Assembly (NCBI GenBank): GCA_003487955.1
Contig: DNNJ01000030.1
Location: 1 to 5,366 of the forward strand
Length of the DNA: 5,366 nt
Direction of reading: 5' to 3'
From: Clostridiales bacterium
GTDB taxonomy: Bacteria > Bacillota > Clostridia > Tissierellales > Sedimentibacteraceae
The notes beneath the pieces are model-generated. The model ran no database searches. It had not been told where the DNA came from and saw only the letters and a list, made by a program, of their open reading frames with translations. Position numbers and translations under genes: made by a program. How positions within the stretch are numbered: position 1 is the first letter of the stretch; each line of letters opens with the position of its first letter. This document shows, piece by piece, positions 1-5,366 of this stretch.

Positions 1-683
1 GTTAAATAATCATAAAAATTAATAGCTAGATTTGTTTTAAAAAGCTGAGAGATATAATTTCTATTATAATGGCTTACTTCAGCTAAATCATTTAAAGTTA
101 TTGTCTTCATATAATTTTTATCGATATATTTGATCATTTTTTCAATGGTTTTTATTCTTTTGTTGCTATGCATAAGTGTTGTTGATAGTATTTCTTTAGG
201 TGGATAATACGAAACAATAGTGTGTAATAGTGCATAAAAAGCACTTTCAAAAAGCAATTTTTGCTCAAGAGTTTGTGCATTACAGTTAAGAATCATTTCT
301 GAAAGATAAGCCCTAATTAGCCTAAACTCTATAGCATATTTGGTTTCATTATTAGAACAGCAATCAAAATACAAATACTCTAATTTCTCATAATGATTTT
401 TGAAAAATCCTGGATCTATATGTAGAACCATAGCTATACTATTCGGCTTTTTTGCCAAAGTCGCATGACCTTTGTTCGAATTGATTAATATAACATCATC
501 AGCTTTAAGATCTTTACTCACCTTATCTGTACATACTTCCACTTCTCCATTAATAACAGTGAGTATTTCCAGATCCCTATGCCAATTGTAGTGATATGAA
601 CCAATCTTATAAATATATTGTTTTAGATATATATCATTCTTATTGAAAGTATAATAAAATTGCTGCAAATTATTCAACCCCAT
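1..683 (-). CDS. AraC-family transcriptional regulator, C-terminus cut by window edge
   Basis: An open frame of 227 codons reads from ATG at 683 down to the left edge without a stop, so the gene is partial. Residues ~28-90 look like the cupin sensor domain of AraC regulators: a histidine-rich strand with H31, H35 and E39, then a KADDVILIN turn near 60-68 and H73. Residues ~189-227 hold the first helix-turn-helix (ITLNDLAEVSHYNRNYISQLFK), the usual AraC pattern of a LxxLA helix followed by a YISQLFK recognition helix. The second helix-turn-helix should lie beyond the edge; a full protein would be about 270-290 aa. The family binds DNA as a regulator of sugar or stress genes and senses a small ligand with the cupin, but the ligand here cannot be told. 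The start has only a weak ribosome site (GGTG) and is chosen because it is the first ATG after a good promoter. The gene is divergent from valS, with ~190 bp between the two promoters' start codon and -35 box, and no functional link is evident. Confidence 0.88.
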   Translation of the reverse strand, partial: MGLNNLQQFYYTFNKNDIYLKQYIYKIGSYHYNWHRDLEILTVINGEVEVCTDKVSKDLKADDVILINSNKGHATLAKKPNSIAMVLHIDPGFFKNHYEKLEYLYFDCCSNNETKYAIEFRLIRAYLSEMILNCNAQTLEQKLLFESAFYALLHTIVSYYPPKEILSTTLMHSNKRIKTIEKMIKYIDKNYMKTITLNDLAEVSHYNRNYISQLFKTNLAINFYDYL

Positions 684-747
684 TTACACCGAAGTTATAC
701 AATCTATATGTAAGTTTTTATGATAGTTTCAATAGTTTTATTAATTT

Positions 748-776
748 ATTATATCATTACTTTATGTTTTTTACAA
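748..776 (-). promoter_or_regulatory. Sigma-A type promoter of the araC-family gene
   Basis: On the minus strand a -35 box TTGTAA (776-771, 4 of 6 consensus bases) is followed by a 17-base spacer and a perfect -10 box TATAAT (753-748). Transcription would start near 741, giving a ~58-base AT-rich leader before the ATG at 683. The call rests on sequence match only. Confidence 0.65.
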
Positions 777-871
777 GTTTGAATTTCCCAAAAAAATTCT
801 ATTTGCATTAATAGCTGTAATACTGTTCATTCATGGAATAAGGGCACCAATCCGTGTGAGAAAAAAAGGTG

Positions 872-900
872 TTGACAAAAACATTAAATTTTAATAATAT
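872..900 (+). promoter_or_regulatory. Sigma-A type promoter of the T-box/valS transcript
   Basis: A perfect -35 box TTGACA (872-877) is followed by a 17-base spacer and TAATAT (895-900, 4 of 6 consensus bases). An alternative -10, TATGAT at 898-903, matches better but would need a 20-base spacer. The predicted start near 907 lies just upstream of T-box stem I, which is where the promoter of this leader should be. Confidence 0.65.
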
Positions 901-917
901 GATATGTAATTAAATAA

Positions 918-1140
918 TTGCAATGAAAAAGAGGAGTAAGTGCATAAACTTGTCAGAGAGTGAAATCCACCGGATGAAAGGTTTCATAGGTCAATGTGTG
1001 CTGAAGGTAGCTTTTGAGCATTTAATCTGAAGTAACAGTAAGATTAAACGGATAGCCGTTATATTTTTAAGAGCCGTAATGGAAATTAGGTGGTACCGCG
1101 GGTTTTCTCGTCCTTTTGATTGAGAAAACTCGCGTTTTTT
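918..1140 (+). promoter_or_regulatory. T-box leader (riboswitch) with valine GUA specifier
   Basis: The core T-box sequence AGGTGGTACCGCG lies at 1088-1100. Stem I can be folded: AATG 922-925 with CATT 1019-1022, AAAAG 927-931 with CTTTT 1011-1015, and AGTGCA 939-944 with TGTGCT 997-1002. Between the last two helices is the specifier loop, with the loop-E signature AGTA (935-938) opposite GAA (1003-1005). The triplet GTA at 1007-1009, followed by a purine, reads as a valine codon. AGAGAG (955-960) precedes the distal hairpin, TGAAA 961-965 with TTTCA 982-986. A stem III candidate pairs TTTAATCT 1021-1028 with AGATTAAA 1041-1048. The bulge TGGT (1091-1094) would pair with the NCCA end of a tRNA with discriminator A, as in tRNA-Val. 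Uncharged tRNA-Val should stabilise the antiterminator and allow transcription into valS; charged tRNA leaves the terminator at 1097-1140. I could not find a clear stem II or IIA/B pseudoknot. Confidence 0.94.
1097..1140 (+). terminator. Intrinsic terminator of the T-box leader
   Basis: CGCG 1097-1100 pairs with CGCG 1131-1134. The helix continues through a G-T and a G-C pair to TTTTCTC 1103-1109 with GAGAAAA 1122-1128, closing a 12-base loop; six T residues follow at 1135-1140. The 5' arm uses the ACCGCG half of the T-box, so terminator and antiterminator are mutually exclusive, as expected for this riboswitch class. Confidence 0.93.
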
Positions 1141-1143
1141 CAT

Positions 1144-1260
1144 GACCTAACCCAATTTCTTCGACTGGAAGGAGAAAGAAATTGATGGTAGGTCAGATGC
1201 AGCGCAATCCCAATTTGCGCGACGAAAGGAGCGAGCAAATTGGAGATGGAGCCTGCGAAT
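1144..1260 (+). repeat. Two-hairpin dispersed repeat, copy 1
   Basis: This stretch is homologous to the minus strand of 5233-5350. A 53-base gap-free block (1191-1243) matches the other copy at 41 positions by my hand count. It folds into two hairpins. Hairpin A pairs CAATTTCTT 1153-1161 with AAGAAATTG 1176-1184, enclosed by GACCTA 1144-1149 with TAGGTC 1189-1194. Hairpin B is a 12-position stem, 1210-1221 with 1232-1243, with one G-A mismatch and the loop ACGAAAGGAG (1222-1231). The element begins four bases after the T-tract of the T-box terminator and ends before the valS ribosome site, so it is transcribed as part of the valS 5' leader whenever the T-box reads through. No protein coding is apparent. 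It could be a small non-autonomous mobile element or a conserved RNA element; the sequence does not decide. Confidence 0.75.
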
Positions 1261-1264
1261 TTAG

Positions 1265-1270
1265 AAAGGA
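1265..1270 (+). promoter_or_regulatory. Ribosome binding site that fixes the valS start
   Basis: AAAGGA ends 8 bases before ATG 1279. The open frame extends upstream in phase to a TTG at 1240 and an ATG at 1246, but these codons lie inside or at the end of the dispersed repeat. The 1279 start gives an N-terminus ([14 protein letters not shown]) that matches the usual beginning of valyl-tRNA synthetases. Confidence 0.8.
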
Positions 1271-1278
1271 ATGATATT

Positions 1279-3930
1279 ATGTCAACGAACATACCAAGTA
1301 AGTACAATCCGAAGGAATTTGAAGATAAAATTTATAAAATCTGGTTGGATGAAAATTGCTTCAGAGCAGAGATTAACAAAGATAAGAAACCATTTACCAT
1401 TGTGATGCCGCCTCCAAATATTACAGGGCAGCTTCATATGGGGCATGCGTTGGACCAAACACTGCAGGATGTTCTCATCAGATGGAAGAGATTGATGGGC
1501 TATGAAGCTTTGTGGCTTCCCGGTTCAGACCATGCAAGCATTGCTACCGAGGTAAAGGTAGTAGAAAGACTTAAAAAGGAAGAAGGAAAAACAAAGGAAG
1601 ATATAGGCAGGGAAGAATTCCTTAATAGAGCCTGGAAGTGGAAAGAAGAATTTGGCGGCAGAATAGTTGAGCAGGTTAAAAGATTAGGTAATTCCTGCGA
1701 CTGGTCGAGAGAAAGATTCACCATGGATGAGGGCTGTAATGAAGCTGTTACTGAGTTTTTCGTAAGGCTGTACGAAAGGGGACTTATTTATAAAGGAAAA
1801 AGAATAATAAACTGGTGTCCTGACTGTCACACAACACTTTCTGATATAGAAGTTGAACATGAGGATACTGCAGGCAAATATTATTATGTGAAATATCCAT
1901 TTGCTGATAATAAAGATGAATATTTCATTATTGCAACCACCAGACCGGAAACAATTTTCGGAGATGTCGCTATAGCTGCACACCCTGATGATGAAAGATA
2001 CAAACACTTAATCGGAAGAAAAGTAATTGTTCCATTAGTTGGAAGGGAAATCCCCATTATTGCAGATGAATATCCTGATATGGAAAAGGGTACGGGTGCA
2101 TTGAAAATAACTCCGGCTCATGACCCTAACGACTTTGAAATAGGACTTCGTCACAACTTGGAGCAAATAAGCTGTATGAACGAAGACGGAACTATGAATG
2201 AAGTTGCAGGCAAATATAAAGGTATGAGTCGTTTTGAATGCAGAGAAGCATTTGTAAAAGACCTTGAAGACAATGGATACATGATTAAGACAGAGAATAC
2301 CGACCACAATGTAGGGACTTGTTACAGATGCCACAATGTTATTGAGCCGAGAATTTCCGACCAGTGGTTTGTTAAAATGAAACCATTGGCAGCCCCTGCA
2401 TTAAAGGTAGTTGAAGATAAGGAAATGCAGCTGGTTCCGGAGCGTTTTACGAAAATCTACAATCACTGGCTTGAAAATATAAGAGACTGGTGTATTTCAA
2501 GACAACTGTGGTGGGGGCACAGAATCCCTGCATATTACTGTCAGGACTGCGATGAAATGATGGTTCAAAAAGATGCTCCCGAAAAGTGCAGCAAATGCGG
2601 AAGCACCAATATTATACAAGATGAAGATGTTCTTGATACATGGTTTTCATCAGGACTCTGGCCGTTTTCAACCTTAGGCTGGCCGCATGAAACCGAAGAT
2701 TTAAAATATTTCTATCCTACCGATGTTTTAGTTACAGGATACGATATTATATTTTTCTGGGTTATAAGGATGGTGTTTTCAGCTTTGGAAGTTACCGGCG
2801 AATCACCCTTTAAATATACATTTATTCATGGCTTGGTGAGAGATGCTGAAGGAAGAAAAATGAGCAAATCATTAGGAAACGGCATAGACCCTCTTGATAT
2901 TATCGATAACTACGGTGCAGATGCCCTGCGTTTCATGCTTATGACAGGAATTTCTCCCGGAAACGATACTCGCTTTAATTATGACAGATTGGAATCAAGC
3001 CGTAATTTTGCAAATAAACTGTGGAATGCTTCAAGATTTGTATTGATGAATTTAGACGGTAAGTTGACAGATAAAGAAACTGCAAAGAAAAATTATAAAG
3101 TAGAAGACAAATGGATTATTAGCAGGGCTAACAAAGCAACTAGGGATGCTACAGAATATCTTGAAAAATTTGAATTAGGAATGGCTGCACAGAGGGTTTA
3201 TGATTTTATATGGAATGAATACTGCGACTGGTATATTGAAATTGTTAAACCGAGACTTTATGGAGCAGATGGTGATGACAAGAATACAGCCAAGTTTGTA
3301 TTGATTAAAGTTTTAAAGGATATGCTGAAGCTATTGCACCCGTTTATGCCGTTCATTACGGAAGAAATATGGTCATACCTGCCGGATACTTCTTCAAGAT
3401 TAGTAAGAGCAAATTGGCCTGAATATTTGGAAGAAGAAACTTTTGAAGAGGCAGAAGAAAATATTGAGTTTATAATGGAGGCAGTTAGAAGTATTCGTAA
3501 TATAAGAGCAGAAATGAATGTTCTGCCTTCAAGAAAAGCAAGAGCAATATTTATCCCTTCAAACACAGAAGCAAGACTATTTATCGAATCAGGGGCTAAA
3601 TATTTTTCGACATTAGCAAATATTACGGAGGTAAAAATTGTAAATGATAAGAAAGAAATAGGTGAAGATACAGCTTCTTCAGTTATTGACGGAACAGAAA
3701 TTTACCTGCCTTTAGCTGATTTAATAGATTATGAAAAAGAAATCGAAAGACTTGAAAAAGAAAAAGCAAGGCTTGAAGGCGAGCTAAAAAGAGTTAACGG
3801 TAAGCTAAGCAATGAAAGATTTATGAGTAAGGCTCCGGAAAGTGTTGTTAATGAAGAAAAAGAAAAGCTTCAAAAATATCAGTTGATGATGGAAAAGGTA
3901 CTTGAAAGATTAGAGCAAATGCAGAAATAA
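1279..3930 (+). CDS. valS: Valyl-tRNA synthetase
   Basis: This class I enzyme charges tRNA-Val with valine using ATP in the cytoplasm and hydrolyses mischarged Thr-tRNA-Val. From ATG 1279 it is 883 aa, the normal bacterial length (about 880). The HIGH motif is [13 protein letters not shown] at residues 44-56. Residues ~190-345 form the CP1 editing domain, with TTRPET at 220-225 and [17 protein letters not shown] at 271-287. Cysteine pairs C180/C183 and C348/C351, and C421/C424 with C437/C440, look like zinc-binding knuckles. The KMSKS motif is at 527-531 in [10 protein letters not shown]. The helical anticodon-binding domain is roughly 608-750, and residues 817-883 are a charged coiled coil, the C-terminal tRNA-binding arm of ValRS. 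No motif is missing and no frameshift is seen. Expression should be controlled by the T-box upstream, whose GUA specifier agrees with the product. In many Firmicutes folC follows valS; here a large palindrome and an unrelated gene follow instead. Confidence 0.98.
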   Translation: MSTNIPSKYNPKEFEDKIYKIWLDENCFRAEINKDKKPFTIVMPPPNITGQLHMGHALDQTLQDVLIRWKRLMGYEALWLPGSDHASIATEVKVVERLKKEEGKTKEDIGREEFLNRAWKWKEEFGGRIVEQVKRLGNSCDWSRERFTMDEGCNEAVTEFFVRLYERGLIYKGKRIINWCPDCHTTLSDIEVEHEDTAGKYYYVKYPFADNKDEYFIIATTRPETIFGDVAIAAHPDDERYKHLIGRKVIVPLVGREIPIIADEYPDMEKGTGALKITPAHDPNDFEIGLRHNLEQISCMNEDGTMNEVAGKYKGMSRFECREAFVKDLEDNGYMIKTENTDHNVGTCYRCHNVIEPRISDQWFVKMKPLAAPALKVVEDKEMQLVPERFTKIYNHWLENIRDWCISRQLWWGHRIPAYYCQDCDEMMVQKDAPEKCSKCGSTNIIQDEDVLDTWFSSGLWPFSTLGWPHETEDLKYFYPTDVLVTGYDIIFFWVIRMVFSALEVTGESPFKYTFIHGLVRDAEGRKMSKSLGNGIDPLDIIDNYGADALRFMLMTGISPGNDTRFNYDRLESSRNFANKLWNASRFVLMNLDGKLTDKETAKKNYKVEDKWIISRANKATRDATEYLEKFELGMAAQRVYDFIWNEYCDWYIEIVKPRLYGADGDDKNTAKFVLIKVLKDMLKLLHPFMPFITEEIWSYLPDTSSRLVRANWPEYLEEETFEEAEENIEFIMEAVRSIRNIRAEMNVLPSRKARAIFIPSNTEARLFIESGAKYFSTLANITEVKIVNDKKEIGEDTASSVIDGTEIYLPLADLIDYEKEIERLEKEKARLEGELKRVNGKLSNERFMSKAPESVVNEEKEKLQKYQLMMEKVLERLEQMQK

Positions 3931-4113
3931 TAAAAATAATCGCTCACGGTTTCGGACACGAATAATTCTAAGAGCTTATTTCGGCTAAAAATCCTACAGC
4001 TTGCAAACTCGCCTTGCTCAAACAATGCAAGCTGCTTAACGGATTTTTAAGCCTGCATTCGCTAAGAATTATAATCGTGTCCCGCAAATGTTCGCTATAT
4101 ATTTTTATTATTT
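3925..4113. repeat. ~190-bp imperfect palindrome (large intergenic hairpin)
   Basis: Nested inverted repeats share one centre. From outside in: 3925-3938 with 4100-4113 (14 AT pairs, overlapping the valS stop); GGACACGA 3954-3961 with TCGTGTCC 4075-4082; TAATTCT 3963-3969 with AGAATTA 4065-4071; GGCTAAAAATCC 3983-3994 with 4041-4053 (one bulged base); CAGCTTGCA 3997-4005 with TGCAAGCTG 4026-4034. The loop at 4006-4025 is about 20 bases. Nothing in it looks coding. It resembles the palindromic dispersed elements (MITE-like or REP-like) seen between genes in Clostridia. As RNA it would be one long hairpin right after valS and, with the T-rich run at 4102-4115, might act as a terminator or 3'-end stabiliser; that role is inference. 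Confidence 0.8.
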
Positions 4114-4141
4114 TTCTTAGATATCGCAATTGTAACTAAAA

Positions 4142-4147
4142 AAGGAG
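4142..4147 (+). promoter_or_regulatory. Ribosome binding site of the FMN-protein gene
   Basis: AAGGAG lies 3 bases before ATG 4151 and 9 bases before the in-frame ATG 4157. The wider gap is the usual one in Firmicutes, so 4157 is preferred; 4151 would add only Met-Asn. I saw no convincing -35/-10 pair between the palindrome and this site. Confidence 0.7.
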
Positions 4148-4156
4148 AAGATGAAT

Positions 4157-5173
4157 ATGAATTATAATGAATTATTAGACAAAGCAAGAGAAAAAATGGC
4201 ACCAAACTGCAGAGTTTGCAAGGAATGCAACGGAGTAGTGTGCAAAGGAGAAGTTCCCGGAACCGGCGGTAAAGGTAACGGCAATGCTTTTAAGGTATGT
4301 ATTGATTTTTTAGCTTCAGTTAAAATTAATATGGACACCATTTACAAAAATGAAGGACAGGACACTTCTATATCATTATTTGGAAGGAATTTCAAGTATC
4401 CCTTCTTTGCAGCTCCCATAGGAGGAATGGTTTTAAATTACAACGGTTCCATAACAGAAGCAGAATATGCAGAAGCAATAGTTGGCGGCACATTAAAGGC
4501 AGGAGGAGCAGCATTTACAGGAGATGGTCCTGCGGATAATTTATTCTTAGACAGTCTGCCTGTTATAAAGGAAGCTGAAGGAAGAGCAGTACCCACTCTT
4601 AAACCTTGGAAAAATGACAAGGCTTTAGAAAAAATTAAAATGATTGAAGAAGTAAATGCTATGGCATTTGCAATGGATATCGATTCAGCAGGACTTATAA
4701 ATTTAGCATTGGCAGGCAAGCCTGTTTCTGCAAAGAGTGTTGAAGAGCTTAAAGAATTAACTGATGCAACAAATCTTCCTTTCATCATAAAAGGAGTAAT
4801 GACAGCAAAAGGTGCTGAAAAGGCTTATCAGGCAGGTGCCTATGGAATTGTTGTATCATCTCACGGAGGAAGGGTTTTAGCTGATGCACCGGCTACATGT
4901 GCAATGCTTCCTGAAATTAGAGAAACAGTGGGAGATAAGCTTAAGATTTTCGTTGACGGCGGAATTCGTTCGGGAGCTGATGTATTTAAGGCAATAGCAT
5001 TGGGAGCAGATGCAGTATTAATAGGCAGACCATATGCCATTGCTGCCTTTGGAGGCGGTGTGGAAGGTGTGGAAATGTATACCGAAAAAATCGGAGCTGA
5101 ATTAAGAGAAACAATGATTATGACCGGCTGCAAAAATTTAAGCGATATAACAAGAGATAAAATTATTATATAA
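4157..5173 (+). CDS. FMN-dependent alpha-hydroxy-acid oxidase family protein with N-terminal four-cysteine motif
   Basis: The 338-aa product (340 aa if ATG 4151 is used) has the TIM-barrel signature of the FMN-dependent 2-hydroxy-acid dehydrogenase family. Visible are PFFAAPIGGM (82-91, first barrel strand near FMN), K212 in FIIKGVMTAKGA (flavin-contacting lysine), SSHGGR (234-239) with the catalytic-base histidine H236 and R239, then APAT and LPEI, and FVDGGIRSGADVFKA with IGRP (267-292) for FMN phosphate. Unlike classical members it begins with C18-x2-C21-x2-C24-x4-C29 followed by a glycine-rich PGTGGKGNGN, a pattern that could bind an iron-sulfur cluster or zinc. Some residues used by glycolate oxidase to hold substrate are not found: the QLY motif is replaced by TLKPW (147-151), and the TVDTPxxGRRExD segment by MDIDSAGLINLA (173-184). 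SNHGGR has become SSHGGR. It is often annotated as an alpha-hydroxy-acid oxidizing protein or lactate oxidase, but the substrate is unknown. No signal peptide or membrane segment is seen. It is followed by its own terminator. Confidence 0.9.
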   Translation: MNYNELLDKAREKMAPNCRVCKECNGVVCKGEVPGTGGKGNGNAFKVCIDFLASVKINMDTIYKNEGQDTSISLFGRNFKYPFFAAPIGGMVLNYNGSITEAEYAEAIVGGTLKAGGAAFTGDGPADNLFLDSLPVIKEAEGRAVPTLKPWKNDKALEKIKMIEEVNAMAFAMDIDSAGLINLALAGKPVSAKSVEELKELTDATNLPFIIKGVMTAKGAEKAYQAGAYGIVVSSHGGRVLADAPATCAMLPEIRETVGDKLKIFVDGGIRSGADVFKAIALGADAVLIGRPYAIAAFGGGVEGVEMYTEKIGAELRETMIMTGCKNLSDITRDKIII

Positions 5174-5193
5174 ACCAAAAGTAAAAGATAACT

Positions 5194-5230
5194 AAAATGT
5201 GCAAAACTTAGGTAAGCTTTGCACATTTTT
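5194..5230 (+). terminator. Intrinsic terminator after the FMN-protein gene
   Basis: AAAATGTGCAAA (5194-5205) pairs perfectly with 5218-5229. CTT 5207-5209 with AAG 5214-5216 can extend the hairpin, and five T residues (5226-5230) follow. The run of A at the 5' foot means it could also stop transcription arriving from the right. Confidence 0.88.
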
Positions 5231-5232
5231 GT

Positions 5233-5350
5233 CATCTCGCAGTCTCATTCACCAATTTATTTGCTCCTTTCGTCACATAAATTGGGAATTCGTTGCGAAT
5301 GACCCACCATCCATTTCTCAGAAAAAACACTCTGAGAAATGGGGTTAGGG
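5233..5350 (-). repeat. Two-hairpin dispersed repeat, copy 2 (inverted relative to copy 1)
   Basis: Read on the minus strand, this 118-bp unit aligns along its length with 1144-1260. Hairpin B is 5252-5263 with 5274-5285, loop 5264-5273, with the same loop ACGAAAGGAG (minus strand) and the same single G-A mismatch as copy 1. Hairpin A is CCATTTCTCAG 5311-5321 with 5332-5342, an 11-pair perfect stem extendable by one A-T pair; its loop differs from copy 1. The flanks also match: CCTAACCC (minus strand, upstream of A) and GATGGTGGGTC (downstream of A). It starts two bases after the T-tract of the preceding terminator. The hairpins have no T-run after them, so they are not simple terminators. 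Confidence 0.78.
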
Positions 5351-5366
5351 CATCTCGCAGTCTCAT
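5351..5366 (-). repeat. Direct repeat of the first 16 bases of copy 2, cut by window edge
   Basis: CATCTCGCAGTCTCAT at 5351-5366 is identical to 5233-5248, 118 bp apart. Either another repeat unit begins here (a tandem array continuing to the right) or the two are terminal direct repeats around a single unit. Confidence 0.8.

Noticed and set aside
1006..1008. GGT (glycine) as T-box specifier codon
   Set aside because: It overlaps GTA by one base shift. The valine reading has one base after the GAA of the loop-E motif and a purine after the codon, and the downstream gene is valS with a UGGU bulge.
1240..1278. Longer valS start at TTG 1240 (adds 13 residues)
   Set aside because: The added codons fall in the dispersed repeat, do not resemble ValRS, and a good AAAGGA site precedes ATG 1279. 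Kept only as a possible alternative start.
1500..3566. Several minus-strand open frames of 74-107 codons inside valS
   Set aside because: They lie antisense to a fully conserved gene, have no ribosome sites or recognisable domains, and their composition is what reverse reading of coding DNA gives.
4438..5235. Minus-strand open frames of 116 and 124 codons over the FMN-protein gene
   Set aside because: They are shadows of the coding strand; no motif, and one runs through the terminator hairpin.
5311..5342. Strong hairpin as a transcription terminator
   Set aside because: There is no T-run after the stem on either strand, and the same stem is part of a repeat found elsewhere in the window.
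5233..5366. CRISPR array
   Set aside because: The 16-base repeats are 118 bp apart and the intervening DNA is itself a repeat homologous to 1144-1260, not a unique spacer.

Overview
The window looks like chromosomal DNA from a low-GC, Gram-positive anaerobe of the Clostridia type (Clostridiales or Tissierellales-like). This is inferred from the AT-rich sequence, strong AAAGGA/GGAG ribosome binding sites, a T-box leader in front of a tRNA synthetase gene, and hairpin-type dispersed repeats between genes. No species can be named from the sequence alone.

Layout. Positions 1-683 (minus strand) hold the first 227 codons of an AraC-family regulator that runs off the left edge; its promoter is at 748-776. 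From about 872 to 1140 (plus strand) there is a promoter and a complete T-box riboswitch with a GUA (valine) specifier, a UGGU tRNA-end-binding bulge and an intrinsic terminator. Between that terminator and the next gene lies a ~117-bp structured repeat (1144-1260). valS, valyl-tRNA synthetase, follows at 1279-3930 (883 aa, complete). A ~190-bp imperfect palindrome (3925-4113) separates it from a 338-aa FMN-dependent protein of the alpha-hydroxy-acid oxidase family (4157-5173), which carries an N-terminal four-cysteine motif and has lost several classical substrate residues. An intrinsic terminator (5194-5230) ends that gene, and a second, inverted copy of the structured repeat (5233-5350) follows. 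The start of a possible third unit (5351-5366) is cut by the right edge.

How it works together. The T-box should couple valS expression to uncharged tRNA-Val. The AraC gene is divergently transcribed and is probably unrelated to valS. The FMN protein has its own ribosome binding site, a large palindrome upstream and a terminator downstream, so it is probably a separate unit or only weakly co-transcribed with valS.

The most interesting signals are the two-hairpin repeat, whose two copies differ by compensatory base-pair changes and share a fixed loop, and the cysteine-bearing FMN enzyme whose active site does not match a normal 2-hydroxy-acid oxidase.
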